This document shows positions 26,906-36,195 of a stretch of DNA of 64,000 nucleotides, piece after piece. Positions within the stretch are counted from its first letter, which is position 1. Every line of letters begins with the position of its first letter. A program made the translations under genes and the position numbers. The notes under the pieces were generated by a model. That model was given only the letters and a program-made list of their open reading frames with translations, did not search any database and was not told where the DNA came from. The DNA is from Lachnospiraceae bacterium (GTDB lineage Bacteria; Bacillota; Clostridia; Lachnospirales; Lachnospiraceae), in assembly GCA_017546025.1 (NCBI GenBank), contig JAFYYS010000029.1:1-64000 (forward strand). The letters are read 5' to 3'.

Positions 26906-27496
26906 TTAGAATCGGCCCGCACGGTCGTCCATGAAGTACACAAGGTTGATCCGCACTTCATGTCGTTCGATGTCACGGTTTGTGTAGCAGCAGGTGTCGA
27001 AGCCAAGCAGCTGAAAGCCCTGGCTTTTATAGAACGCGATTGCCCTCACGTTGCAGGACTGCGTCTCCAGCATGACCGCCCGGCGACCCTGCGCCTTCGC
27101 GATCTCCTTCGCCTTGTTCATCAGAGCCGTGCCGATGCCCTGACGGTGCAGGGAATCGTCCACCCACAGCTCCGTCACCATCAGACGGTTGCTCCATTCC
27201 TCGGGGCATACCTCGATGCACGCCAAAAGCTTCCGCTCGCCGTTCTCCTCGGAGTACATGCCGTACGCTTCGGCCTTCTCCCAGTGGTCCTGATACAGCC
27301 CATCGGGAAAATCATACTCCTCCGGCGTGTGCGTCACCGGCGTCTCAAACTTCTTCTTAACCAGCTTCGCCTCATAAGCGTCCGGCGTCTCCGTGATCTC
27401 CACGTCGAAATACTCCTCCGTGGTGTAACGAAGCATAATCGGAACTCCCTTCCACTCCTCCTTCGGCAATGCTACAATGTTATGTTCTTTTTTCAT
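26906..27496 (-). CDS. GNAT acetyltransferase resembling streptothricin acetyltransferase
   Basis: 196 aa. CIEVCPEEWSNRLMVTELWV, DDSLHRQGIGTALMNKAKEI (motif A) and MLETQSCNVRAIAFYKSQGF match the Sat/nourseothricin-type GNAT enzymes that acetylate the beta-lysine of streptothricin. Resistance activity is inferred only. It overlaps the upstream isochorismatase gene by four bases (ATGA), so translation is coupled. Confidence 0.82.
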   Translation of the reverse strand: MKKEHNIVALPKEEWKGVPIMLRYTTEEYFDVEITETPDAYEAKLVKKKFETPVTHTPEEYDFPDGLYQDHWEKAEAYGMYSEENGERKLLACIEVCPEEWSNRLMVTELWVDDSLHRQGIGTALMNKAKEIAKAQGRRAVMLETQSCNVRAIAFYKSQGFQLLGFDTCCYTNRDIERHEVRINLVYFMDDRAGRF

Positions 27497-28011
27497 TCTT
27501 CTACCTCAAATGCTTCTTCTATGCTGACTACATCTGCGAAAGTGTCCCATACATCCTCGTTATAGTAACGGTATGTGGTCTCCCCAGTCATATAGTCGTT
27601 GTCAAATGTGGAATTGCAGCCCTCGGGCACGATCACACCGAAGTCGCGGTCAAATGCGGACTTGATCGACGCATCGATGCAGTAGTTGGTCTGAAGGCCG
27701 GCGATGATCACCGTCTCCTCGCCCTTCTCCTCGAGGTATTTGCAAAGCTCCTTGTTGCTGAAACAGCTGTTTACGGTCTTCACGAACACCTTCTCACCGG
27801 GCAACGGCGCGAGCTCTTCGTAGAATTCAAAATCCTCATCGCCCTCGCTCATGCCGCTTCCCTCGCCGGCGTCGTGCCGCACGTAGATGACCTCCACGCC
27901 GCGCGCTCTGGCCTCCGCCAGAAGCTTTTTCATATTGGCCACAAAGCCTTCAAAGTTGTAAAGATCTTCAACTACCAAAGCCTTTTGAAGATCGATTGCA
28001 AGTAAAACCAT
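27493..28011 (-). CDS. Isochorismatase-family cysteine hydrolase
   Basis: 172 aa. The Asp-Lys-Cys triad of the family is visible: LLAIDLQKALV (Asp), VFVKTVNSCFSN (Lys) and VIIAGLQTNYCIDASIKSA (Cys). Members hydrolyse isochorismate, nicotinamide or N-carbamoyl compounds; this substrate is unknown. GGAGG lies 8 nt upstream. The stop overlaps the ATG of the Sat-like gene. Confidence 0.88.
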   Translation of the reverse strand: MVLLAIDLQKALVVEDLYNFEGFVANMKKLLAEARARGVEVIYVRHDAGEGSGMSEGDEDFEFYEELAPLPGEKVFVKTVNSCFSNKELCKYLEEKGEETVIIAGLQTNYCIDASIKSAFDRDFGVIVPEGCNSTFDNDYMTGETTYRYYNEDVWDTFADVVSIEEAFEVEE

Positions 28012-28029
28012 GGTATTTTCCTCCGATTA

Positions 28030-28542
28030 TCATGCGAACAGCGTCTTCACAATCTGCTCCGCGCACTCTGCCGGAGTGTTCACGCTCGTATCGACGCGCA
28101 TCGTGTACTTGATATCCTTGCTCATCAGCTCCGCCTGCTCATCGGACTGGCTCTCATAGCGGTCGCCGCGCTCGATGTTGCGCTGTTTGCAGATATCAAG
28201 CGGGCAGTATACCTCGACGATGCTTAAAGGGCTGTCCTTCATGATTTCCATGAGCTGTTCATAGTGCGGCTTGATTTCATCGCGCTCCACCAGGATGCCG
28301 TCGATCAGCACGTTCTTTCCGAGGTCGGAATAAAGCTTTGCCGTGTGATACATCAGAATAATCACTTCCGAAAGGTATTTCCAATAGTCCTCCTCGAGAT
28401 ACTGCTCGCCGACCATCTCCTGAAAGAGGTCGTTCGCCACAACATAAAAGAATTGGTCTCTGCGCTCCTGAAGCGCTTCGACAATGGATGTCTTCCCGGA
28501 GCTCGTCACTCCGTTTAAGAATATAATCTTACCCTTTTCCAT
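28030..28542 (-). CDS. P-loop kinase, chloramphenicol-phosphotransferase-like
   Basis: 170 aa. The Walker A GVTSSGKTS and the partner residues in IDGILVERDE, then YCPLDICKQRNIERGDR, resemble the chloramphenicol phosphotransferase (CPT) branch of P-loop kinases, enzymes that phosphorylate small hydroxyl compounds. The substrate is not known. The start has AAGGAGA upstream. The 106-bp gap to the next upstream gene contains no clear terminator. Confidence 0.82.
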   Translation of the reverse strand: MEKGKIIFLNGVTSSGKTSIVEALQERRDQFFYVVANDLFQEMVGEQYLEEDYWKYLSEVIILMYHTAKLYSDLGKNVLIDGILVERDEIKPHYEQLMEIMKDSPLSIVEVYCPLDICKQRNIERGDRYESQSDEQAELMSKDIKYTMRVDTSVNTPAECAEQIVKTLFA

Positions 28543-28648
28543 TTCGGGTCTCCTTCATTTGATTTTATTAAAACGCTTTAAGATTCCTGTCGGTATGGGG
28601 CCGATCTTACCGTAATCGCGCATATGATTATTTCCGACTTTTTAAATC

Positions 28649-29515
28649 CTAAACGGCCTGCTCATCCATACCGAAACGCGTACGCGCCATATGGTATGTC
28701 TGCTGCAGGGCAGCGCTCTTATCCTTTACCTGCTCCCACGCCTTTTGCATGTATTCCTCAGCCTCTTCGGGCTTATTCAGGCGCATGCATAACTGGGCGG
28801 CGGCATAGTATTTGCCACTGTACTCTTTGGCAAATGGAGACGTATTCGCAAGCATCCGGCCTACGGTTTCCTTTGCCGCGTCATACTGCTCGTGCAGGAG
28901 CTGATACTCGAAATCAATCATCTCGAGCATCGTAATGTACGGGTCGGCAGTCTCATTTCCGAACTGCTCATGAGCCTCGTTTTTGATGCTCTGCGCTTCC
29001 GCCGCATCCCGAAGACCGCAAACCGCATCCATGCGGACGTTCAGGTACAAAAGAAGCGAAATGCCGCGGTCGATGAAACGGATGCTCCGGTCGCGCACAT
29101 CCTTTGCGTCGGGCAGATTCAAAAGCTCCAGCGCCTTATCGTAATTCTTCAGTTGGTTCTGGTAATCCGCCGAGTACATGACGAAATCCTTAAGGTACAC
29201 ATAGTTAACCTTCTTGCCGCTTTTGACTTCGCTGATGACCTGATCCGCGAGCCCGAGCGACTTCTCGGTATACCCGTTCGTGAGGATTTCCGTCCGGAAT
29301 TCCTCATGCATTTTGCTCTCCGGCCTGTTGCGTTCGCGAAGCAGGGAACCCCGCAGAAGCAGGTACGTTATCGGAAGGGCCACCACCATGATGATGACAA
29401 ATACCACCCCGAATTCCGCGCTGATTTGCGACTTAAACACCCAATAAACCGCGAGGCACACAATCACAACCAACGCATACAGAATACTGAAAGTGTAAAC
29501 AAATACATTTCTCAT
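28649..29515 (-). CDS. Membrane protein with TPR-like cytoplasmic domain
   Basis: 288 aa. Two hydrophobic helices (about residues 5-27 and 35-57) are followed by about 230 residues of helical repeats (YDKALELLNL, YDAAKETVGRM, PEEAEEYMQKAWEQV) that look like tetratricopeptide pairs. No catalytic motif. It may be a membrane-tethered scaffold. The start has GAGGGG upstream. It is the only obvious non-enzyme in this part of the run. Confidence 0.75.
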   Translation of the reverse strand: MRNVFVYTFSILYALVVIVCLAVYWVFKSQISAEFGVVFVIIMVVALPITYLLLRGSLLRERNRPESKMHEEFRTEILTNGYTEKSLGLADQVISEVKSGKKVNYVYLKDFVMYSADYQNQLKNYDKALELLNLPDAKDVRDRSIRFIDRGISLLLYLNVRMDAVCGLRDAAEAQSIKNEAHEQFGNETADPYITMLEMIDFEYQLLHEQYDAAKETVGRMLANTSPFAKEYSGKYYAAAQLCMRLNKPEEAEEYMQKAWEQVKDKSAALQQTYHMARTRFGMDEQAV

Positions 29516-29552
29516 AGCTACCCCTCCGAATGATTGATTTCTTTGCTGTCTT

Positions 29553-30320
29553 CTAACGTCCTTCTTCGGTCACATAATCGGCAAGCGCCAATGCGATATC
29601 GAAATGTCCGACGTCATGCTGTCCGCCGCTTGTGTAGTTCTTGCCGCGGTCGTCCCATTCGGGTGCGTCAAGAAGGTCTCCGCTTGTAAAAAATACATAG
29701 AGGTCAAGTCCGCGGAACGTGCACATCGCCTGCACGCCGGCGCTTTCCATCTCCACGGAAATGCAGCCGTCGGCCTTGCGCTTCGCGAAGTTGTTGCGCG
29801 TCTCGCGGTAGAACGAATCCGTCGTCCATGTCTTTCCGAGCACATGCGGGATTCCGAATTCCTTCATGAAAGCTTCCACCACCGGTGCGTTCGGCATATC
29901 CACATAGTCCGATGCCGGCATGTAATGGTACGAGGTGCCCTCATCGCGGTAGCCCGCCGTCGGTACCATGACCTTTCCATGCGCAATCTCCTTATCTAGG
30001 CAGCCCGCGCCGCCGAACAGAATGAACTTCTTACACTTCAGTTCAAATGTGGCGTCCTCAATCAGTCCCACCGTAATCGGTGCCCCGACGTAGGTTTTGT
30101 AAAAGGCGAAGCGCTTCCCGTTTTTCTCGATCAGGTAAACAGGCGTCTTGCCGGTCGCGCACCAAAGCGCCGCAATCTCGCCGCTCACGAAGTTCTCTAC
30201 GACAAACTTCTCAATTTTGTCGGAAAATGTGATGATGCACGCATCCACCGCAACCGCGTCCTCTTTCACGCCCGGATTGATGATGGCCTCCGACAGGTTG
30301 TCAAATGTATCGGTTATCAT
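29553..30320 (-). CDS. Nucleoside phosphorylase (uridine-phosphorylase-like)
   Basis: 255 aa, PNP/UDP family. KFILFGGAGCLDKEIAHGKVMVPT, the phosphate-binding region, then CISVEMESAGVQAMC, the ribose/catalytic segment, match uridine and purine phosphorylases. It would split nucleosides into base and ribose 1-phosphate. Start at 30320 has GGAG upstream and overlaps the stop of the preceding GNAT gene by four bases (ATGA), so the two are translationally coupled. Confidence 0.88.
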   Translation of the reverse strand: MITDTFDNLSEAIINPGVKEDAVAVDACIITFSDKIEKFVVENFVSGEIAALWCATGKTPVYLIEKNGKRFAFYKTYVGAPITVGLIEDATFELKCKKFILFGGAGCLDKEIAHGKVMVPTAGYRDEGTSYHYMPASDYVDMPNAPVVEAFMKEFGIPHVLGKTWTTDSFYRETRNNFAKRKADGCISVEMESAGVQAMCTFRGLDLYVFFTSGDLLDAPEWDDRGKNYTSGGQHDVGHFDIALALADYVTEEGR

Positions 30321-31129
30321 TTTGCGTCTCCTTTCACCGGCGCAATCGTGCAAAGCTTGCCGCGCAGGATGTAGCCGATCTTCTCGTAGCACGCGTTGGA
30401 CGCCACATAGTCCGCATCCGTATAAAGCATCGGCGTGAAGCCGGCCTCCTTCACAATCATCGTGACGTTATATACGAGATTCTCCGCGAAATGCTTTCTC
30501 CGCGCCTCGACTCTGGTGTACACGAGTCCGATGGCAGCCATGTCGCCGTTCGGGTTCCAGCTGCAGCTTGCAACCGCGCGTCCCGACGCGTCCTTCCAGA
30601 AGTACAGCCCCTTGTTGGCAATTCCGACCTCGGCCTTTTTGCGGTACTCCTCCATCGTCTCGTAGTCCGTGTCGATGTCGTGGTGGAAAAGGTCCATGAA
30701 CTCGACAAGCGCGTCGGCATCCTCCTCCGTGCAGCAGTGAAGGCTGCCCTCACAGGCGTCCTTCGGCGCAATCGGCGCGGGGTTGTCGTACGCGAACATA
30801 TTGGTCTCGATGACAAATGTGATACCGTCCTCCAGAGCCCTCTTCATGAAATACTCTGCAAGCTCATATTTGATGTTGAAACGGTGATTACCGTCCATCA
30901 GGCCGTTCTCCTTGCACAGGCTGTAAGCCTTTTCAAGCTCTTCCTCCGTTGCATCGTCTGCGTTCCAGATCCACACCGGAAACGGGTCGCAGGAAAAGCA
31001 GATGATCAGCCGCTCGTGGTCCGTAAGAAGCAGCGTGTTATTTCCCTTTAACAACCGTCCGAGCACGAAAAATGTGTATTTATCGCTCTGTAATACGGCG
31101 TAGTCTCTCTCATTCGCAAATTTGTCCAT
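30317..31129 (-). CDS. GNAT acetyltransferase (FR47-like)
   Basis: 270 aa. The C-terminal half has a GNAT core: AAIGLVYTRVEARRKHFAENLVYNVT (motif A variant) and PMLYTDADYVASNACYEKIGY, as in FR47-like proteins. The N-terminal half is a variable GNAT-like segment. Substrate unknown. It shares 20 bp with the upstream HAD gene and four bases with the downstream phosphorylase, the most compressed spot of the run. Confidence 0.8.
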   Translation of the reverse strand: MDKFANERDYAVLQSDKYTFFVLGRLLKGNNTLLLTDHERLIICFSCDPFPVWIWNADDATEEELEKAYSLCKENGLMDGNHRFNIKYELAEYFMKRALEDGITFVIETNMFAYDNPAPIAPKDACEGSLHCCTEEDADALVEFMDLFHHDIDTDYETMEEYRKKAEVGIANKGLYFWKDASGRAVASCSWNPNGDMAAIGLVYTRVEARRKHFAENLVYNVTMIVKEAGFTPMLYTDADYVASNACYEKIGYILRGKLCTIAPVKGDAK

Positions 31130-31877
31130 CTTCCAATCTCCTCAAATATGCTGCGACGCCGTCCTCGTCGTTTGAGGGCGCAATGTCGTCCGCGATTTCT
31201 TTGACCTGCGGCAGGGCATTCGCGACTGCAATGCCGAGCCCGCAAAGTCTAATCGGCTCAATGTCGTCGTGGTCATCGCCGAAATAGATTGCCTGATCCG
31301 TCGGAATTCCCGCTGCCGCAAGCATCTGTTTAATGCCGTTCCACTTCGTCGCGGTCCGGCTCATAAACTGTACAAGCTTCTTATCCGCAACCGTGTAATA
31401 TACATCCTCCGGAATAACACCGACTGCATATGCCAGCTCCCCCGGCGTCATATCAGGATGGCTCGCAATCACTTTATAAACGCCTTCCCGCTTTGCGACC
31501 TCCTCAAGCCGGTCGGTCACAATCGGCTGCCAGATTTCAATGTTTGTATTCGAGTACAGCCCGCCGGATGCTTCGATGGAAATCACCGTTCCCGGAATCT
31601 GCGAAAGCTTCTGAAGGATTGCTGTCGCGCTGTCCGTTTGGATTTCGTTCTCGATTGTTCCCTGCGGCGTTATCGTCCGGGCACCGTTTAGTGTCGTATA
31701 CGACGTGACCCCGAGCGTATCCCGGTAATCTGTAATCGCCCGCTCCGGCCGTGCCGATGCGATGAACACGGTTGCGCCGGACTGCTGCCAGTCACGAAGC
31801 ACTTCTTTCGTATAATCCGAAATAGTCTTGTCGGTCCGCAGGAGTGTGCGGTCCAAATCCACAATGATTGCTCTCAA
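31110..31877 (-). CDS. HAD hydrolase, Cof/YidA type
   Basis: 255 aa. IIVDLDRTLLRTDKTIS (motif I), IASARPE (motif II) and AIYFGDDHDDIEPIRLCGLG (motif IV), with a C2-type cap, match Cof-like phosphatases acting on sugar phosphates or flavin phosphates. It starts with TTG at 31877, five nt after GGGGAGAG. Between promoter-like sequence and start lies a CTACA/TGTAG palindrome (31899-31910). Confidence 0.86.
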   Translation of the reverse strand: MRAIIVDLDRTLLRTDKTISDYTKEVLRDWQQSGATVFIASARPERAITDYRDTLGVTSYTTLNGARTITPQGTIENEIQTDSATAILQKLSQIPGTVISIEASGGLYSNTNIEIWQPIVTDRLEEVAKREGVYKVIASHPDMTPGELAYAVGVIPEDVYYTVADKKLVQFMSRTATKWNGIKQMLAAAGIPTDQAIYFGDDHDDIEPIRLCGLGIAVANALPQVKEIADDIAPSNDEDGVAAYLRRLEDGQICE

Positions 31878-31929
31878 TGGTTCTCTCCCCTCGTTATTCT
31901 ACAACTGTAGTCTATCTTGTCTTTTCCGT

Positions 31930-33447
31930 TCAGGTCTGCAGTGTGCAGTGATATCTTGTCACCTCGCCGTCCGGATACTGCTTAACCTCAGCATCGGCGG
32001 CAAATCCGCATCCGCGGTAGAACCCGACACCCTCTTCGTCGGTCTGTGCATAAAGCTTTTTAATCCGGCCGGATTCCAAAGCCTTTCGAATCAGCTTCCG
32101 GCCGATTCCGAAGTGACGGCACCCGGAATCGACGGCGATTCCGACAATCTCCGCACAGGCTTCCTTCACCTCAACCACAAGCATGCCGGCGACATAATGC
32201 TCGGTCCGGTACACATAGATTTCGGTATCCGGTGACTGAAGCAGGGATGTCATCTTTTCGTTGTATTTTCCATAGGCCGGCTCATACATGCAGTGCGCGT
32301 AAAGATTGTACGCTTCCTCCGAAAGCAGCCACTCCCGGTCATTGCACATAACGGCCTCTTCGCGCTGAAGAGCCGAAACATGCGTGACTTCGTTGGCCTC
32401 ATCCGGATACTCCCTGAAAAATGCCATGCCGATTGCCTCGGCGGTCCTGATGGAGGCCTCGTTCGTGTACTTGCAATACGAGTAAAGCGCCGGGTAAGAG
32501 GTGTTGCGAAACGCCCAGTCCCGGACAGCCGCGGCCGCTTCTTTGGCGTAGCCGTTTCGCTGCAGGTCGGCGCGGATATGGTATCCGATTTCCGGAAGCA
32601 TCTCGCCGTCGATGTTTTGCAGCGTCAGCCCGCAATCGCCGATCATCTCGCCGCTGTCCTTCAGGCATACCGCCCAAAGGCCGAAGCCGTACTGCTGATA
32701 GCGCGTCTGATTCCTTGCAATCCAATCGCGGACGCGGGTTTCATCAAACGTATACGGATAATGCTGCATATTGACGGGATCCGCCAACACCTTATATAGC
32801 GCATCGTAATCCGACATGGTCATCTCACGAAGAAACAGCCTTTCCGTCTCAAGCCGGAACGGCGCAACAAACTCCTCCAGTTCCGTGTGCTCCGCAAGTG
32901 CTTTCTTCGTATCGATTCGGTAATCCACCGCCTCGGTATGGTCAAATGTGTCATCGAAGTATTCGCGAATCCGGACGCCGCCGAGCGACTCCATCGTCTT
33001 CCACGACGCGGGGTTGTCGAGGTCGGCATCCATAAACACGGTCTCAATTCCGTGTTGGTTGCAAACCTTCAGCCCGAGGTATAAATTCACTTTGTTATAG
33101 CCTTTGCCGCGCTCGGTCGGGCGGATGCTGTAACCGATATGACCGCCGTACTTTTTGAGCCTTTCATTCAGCGCCAGGCGGATGTTGATTACGCCGACGA
33201 TCTTCCTGTCATTTTCCCGAACAAAGAAGAATTCCCTTGCCGGTACCTTCACCTCGTTCGTCTCCACCACCGTGCGTGCTTCCGTCGACCGAAGCCAAGC
33301 CTCGTAATCCTCGAGATGGTGGTCAAGCCCGCCGGCTCCATTAATATCCGAGCCGTACTCTATAAACTCATTGATATAGGCAATTGCCTCTTCTTTTCGT
33401 TCCAGACTCGGAACTTCCAGATAAAACCGTTCCATTTTTTTCCCCAT
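31930..33447 (-). CDS. Triple GNAT acetyltransferase
   Basis: 505 aa carrying three GNAT-like domains. Domain 1 (about 5-185): GVINIRLALNERL, HIGYSIRPTERGKGYNKVNL. Domain 2 (about 195-362), RimJ/RimL-like: LETERLFLREMTMSDYDALY, IGYHIRADLQRNGYAKEAAA. Domain 3 (367-505): IVGIAVDSGCRHFGIGRKLI, GVGFYRGCGF. Domain 3 starts at an internal ATG (32349) with GAGG five nt upstream. Three acetyl-CoA sites in one chain is unusual; substrates unknown. The start could also be the ATG at 33435. A palindromic operator candidate lies 26 bp upstream. Confidence 0.87.
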   Translation of the reverse strand: MGKKMERFYLEVPSLERKEEAIAYINEFIEYGSDINGAGGLDHHLEDYEAWLRSTEARTVVETNEVKVPAREFFFVRENDRKIVGVINIRLALNERLKKYGGHIGYSIRPTERGKGYNKVNLYLGLKVCNQHGIETVFMDADLDNPASWKTMESLGGVRIREYFDDTFDHTEAVDYRIDTKKALAEHTELEEFVAPFRLETERLFLREMTMSDYDALYKVLADPVNMQHYPYTFDETRVRDWIARNQTRYQQYGFGLWAVCLKDSGEMIGDCGLTLQNIDGEMLPEIGYHIRADLQRNGYAKEAAAAVRDWAFRNTSYPALYSYCKYTNEASIRTAEAIGMAFFREYPDEANEVTHVSALQREEAVMCNDREWLLSEEAYNLYAHCMYEPAYGKYNEKMTSLLQSPDTEIYVYRTEHYVAGMLVVEVKEACAEIVGIAVDSGCRHFGIGRKLIRKALESGRIKKLYAQTDEEGVGFYRGCGFAADAEVKQYPDGEVTRYHCTLQT

Positions 33448-33472
33448 GATTTTTGCATATCTCCTGTCGTTG

Positions 33473-33495
33473 CAATGTGCAAATTTTGCACATTG
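33473..33495. promoter_or_regulatory. Operator-like palindrome upstream of the triple-GNAT gene
   Basis: Perfect inverted repeat with 11-bp arms CAATGTGCAAA/TTTGCACATTG around one T, 26 bp upstream of the start at 33447. It is AT-rich with no T tract, so it is more likely a dimeric repressor site than a terminator. The regulator is unknown. Confidence 0.55.
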
Positions 33496-33520
33496 TGACT
33501 ACCCGGAACATGCAAATCTT

Positions 33521-34963
33521 TCAGTTTGATTCTCTATGATTCAGTTCCTTCAGTTTCTCATCGGTGATTGCCCCGATCTCACCCTTGTCAATCAGGTGCA
33601 TTTTGCCGACCTTCCGGATGCGGTCGCCTTTCACATAGATGGCGCTCATGTCCTCCATCGCAACAATCGGATGCGTCATGGACATCTCCTTCAGTCTCGG
33701 AATGAACCATTCGCCTTCCTGATAGTGCGCCTTAATTGTTATGTTCGTAAGTCCGAGTGCCTCATAAAAATGCGGGTCATCCCAGATATAAGCGACGTTG
33801 CGTCCAAGGTTCATCGAACCCGCGCTTACGCCGAGAATCACGGCCTTGCTCCTATGAAGCTCCGTGTCAATCCCGAGGTCGCGGATCAGCTTAATCTGCC
33901 ATGTCGGTTCGCCGCCCATGAGCCAGATGCAGTCCGCCTCCTGAATAAGCTTTGCTGCCTCATCCTTACCGGTGCGACGGTCAATCACATGCTTTACGGC
34001 AAATGCCAGACCGATCTCCGCAAGCATTTCGTGCATGCCGTCCCGGTCGTCGTCATTCTGCTCGTAATTCTCCGGATCGGCGCTGATAAATACGATCAAA
34101 TCCCGCTTAGGCAGGTTCTCTTTTAAAACATCCGCGAGCGCATCGTTGAAATGCCGGTAGGGGAAGCCGCTGAACAGCCCGAGAAGGGCTGCGTTCATCG
34201 GCTGCATATTATTCCCGATCAGACGTAACATGGCGCATGCGTATTCTTTTGCTGCGCTGATATCATACTCCGGCGTTTCGCCGCGATATTCCGACAGTGC
34301 TTTCCGAAGAAGTTCGTGATGCTTCTCCGGCAGGTTCTTAAGCCCCCACTCGCCGCCTTCATTCTTAGAAAGGACCTTCCCTTCCTGCTGCCAGGCATAA
34401 ACTCGTGCGAGGTTCAAAGTAAGGTACATCGTATCTTCGGCGATATCGTCCTCCGCATCACAGATGTCATTCCATATCGAATCCATATAATCTTCGGCCG
34501 GCACCGCACCGAACACATCCGCAACCGGCTCGCCGTACAAGCAGACGCCTCTTGTGCGGATTACCGTAACATGCGCCGCAAGGTCCTTATCGGTGCCGTT
34601 CATCTTCTTTATGTAGTCGTCCGGATTGTCCCGGTACCACCCGAGATGCATCGCCGAAAAATGTAGCACAAAGGGCGTCGGATACACGAAAGGCTTACAA
34701 ACCTCGCGCTTCACGACGCTCATCTCAATGCCTTTTGCGGGAGCATGCGCGTTCAGGGCGACAACCATGTCCATATACGCACGCTTCGTTTCGTCAGGCA
34801 TATCATTTTCCACAACGACCAGCAGGTCAATGTCGCTTTTTAAAGGGTTGAAGCACCCCATGACCGCCGAGCCGTGCAGGTATATTCCGACAAGGTTATC
34901 GCCGAGAATCCACTTGGACTCCCGGACGAATTCCTCAGTCAGTTTTTCAGCTGATGTGTTCAT
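33521..34963 (-). CDS. ANT(AadA)-like nucleotidyltransferase fused to an S51-type serine peptidase
   Basis: 480 aa. Residues 1-255 resemble AadA-type aminoglycoside nucleotidyltransferases with a DUF4111-like tail: YLHGSAVMGCFNPLKSDIDL (the G-S...D-x-D metal site). Residues 265-480 are a peptidase S51 (dipeptidase E/cyanophycinase-like) domain: DCIWLMGGEPTWQ, then ILGVSAGSMNLG with the nucleophile Ser. I know of no such fusion. ATG at 34963 is chosen over an upstream TTG (34975); the ribosome site is weak. Co-transcribed with the next upstream GNAT gene (15-bp gap). Confidence 0.85.
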   Translation of the reverse strand: MNTSAEKLTEEFVRESKWILGDNLVGIYLHGSAVMGCFNPLKSDIDLLVVVENDMPDETKRAYMDMVVALNAHAPAKGIEMSVVKREVCKPFVYPTPFVLHFSAMHLGWYRDNPDDYIKKMNGTDKDLAAHVTVIRTRGVCLYGEPVADVFGAVPAEDYMDSIWNDICDAEDDIAEDTMYLTLNLARVYAWQQEGKVLSKNEGGEWGLKNLPEKHHELLRKALSEYRGETPEYDISAAKEYACAMLRLIGNNMQPMNAALLGLFSGFPYRHFNDALADVLKENLPKRDLIVFISADPENYEQNDDDRDGMHEMLAEIGLAFAVKHVIDRRTGKDEAAKLIQEADCIWLMGGEPTWQIKLIRDLGIDTELHRSKAVILGVSAGSMNLGRNVAYIWDDPHFYEALGLTNITIKAHYQEGEWFIPRLKEMSMTHPIVAMEDMSAIYVKGDRIRKVGKMHLIDKGEIGAITDEKLKELNHRESN

Positions 34964-34978
34964 CTTCGGTACCAAAAT

Positions 34979-36184
34979 CTAAAAATGTTCCGTGACCCAT
35001 GTAAGCTTCTCCGTGAACACGCGGCGGAGCATTTCCTCGTTCGCGTTCACGGTGACGTCCGTCCGAAGCATCGCCTCGTCGAGGTTCAGGCAGCCTGCTG
35101 CCATCTGCGCAAGCGGACGCACGTTCAGTTCGATGTCCGCCTTCGGCGCCGAATCCTCACCGTCCGCCGCAAACCGCTCTCCGACCAGCTCGACACGGTC
35201 CGGAAGCACGCGGTAGGTGCGGTTGTTCTCCTCGATAATCTCATCCGAAATCTTAATCGTAAAGTCGCAATCCGCAGGCTTTTTAATCGTCTCAAGAAGC
35301 CGCTTCGCATTAATTACGCGAAGCATGAATTCCTGCGTCGGAATCTTCTCGATTTCATATGCATACGGTGAGCGGACAATCCGGATCAGGTCGATGCCCT
35401 TCGGCAGATTCATCGTGATGGTTCCGTAATCGGCTTCGAATCTTGCGAGGAAACCGAGAATCGCGAGGAATCCGTCGCGGCCCGTCCAGGCGCACTCCTC
35501 CACCTGCAGAATCGCCGCCGGGTCATGCCGGATATCCGTAAAGATGATATAGGCAATTGCCTGGCCGTTCTGTTTCATCACATACGAGAACTTCCGGTCG
35601 ATGTAAGGCTTATCCACCTTCAGCTGCTCAAGCATCTGGTCTTCCGTTCTGGCCGCCGCCATATTGAATTTCGGGGCAAATGTGTTGTAAATGTTCATGA
35701 AATCCGTAACCGGATTGCCCATGTTCCATTTGCGCACTTCGCCGTCGAAGCGGTAGCGGCACAGAAGCTTCGGTGCCATCGAATACTTAATCCATGACGG
35801 AAGCACTTCGTAACCAAACTTCCGGTAGAACTCATGCTTGAACGGATATAGCGCCGAAATCACCTCGCCGTTCTTGTATGCCTCGGGCAGAAGCTCCGTA
35901 AAAATCTCACGGACCGCACCCGAATTGCGGTACTCCGGAAGCGTCGCAACCGAACCGATTCCGCCGGCCGGGACAGCTGTTCCGTCCAGATAAAAATTGT
36001 ATTTGAAGTTGATGATACGGGCCATCAGCGTATTGTCGTCGTCAAATGCGCCCCAGTCCTCGACCTTGGCGTTCAACTGACGCTCGCGGTTCGCCTCCAC
36101 GTCATCCACACGCATGTGGAAGCAGTATACGGCGGTAAGGTACGCCTCGTACCGTTCCTCTCCCTCTAACTTCTTAACTCTCAT
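34979..36184 (-). CDS. Eis-family multi-site acetyltransferase
   Basis: 401 aa. An N-terminal GNAT core (GGIGSVATLPEYRNSGAVREIFTE), a second GNAT-like domain and a C-terminal SCP2-like domain give the three-part layout of Eis proteins, which acetylate aminoglycosides at several positions. The sequence YPFKHEFYRKFGYEVLPSWIKY is typical. The free C-terminal carboxylate end (EHF) is kept. Substrate not determined. It is separated from the GNAT gene upstream by 11 bp. Confidence 0.85.
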   Translation of the reverse strand: MRVKKLEGEERYEAYLTAVYCFHMRVDDVEANRERQLNAKVEDWGAFDDDNTLMARIINFKYNFYLDGTAVPAGGIGSVATLPEYRNSGAVREIFTELLPEAYKNGEVISALYPFKHEFYRKFGYEVLPSWIKYSMAPKLLCRYRFDGEVRKWNMGNPVTDFMNIYNTFAPKFNMAAARTEDQMLEQLKVDKPYIDRKFSYVMKQNGQAIAYIIFTDIRHDPAAILQVEECAWTGRDGFLAILGFLARFEADYGTITMNLPKGIDLIRIVRSPYAYEIEKIPTQEFMLRVINAKRLLETIKKPADCDFTIKISDEIIEENNRTYRVLPDRVELVGERFAADGEDSAPKADIELNVRPLAQMAAGCLNLDEAMLRTDVTVNANEEMLRRVFTEKLTWVTEHF

Positions 36185-36195
36185 TTTCTTACTCC

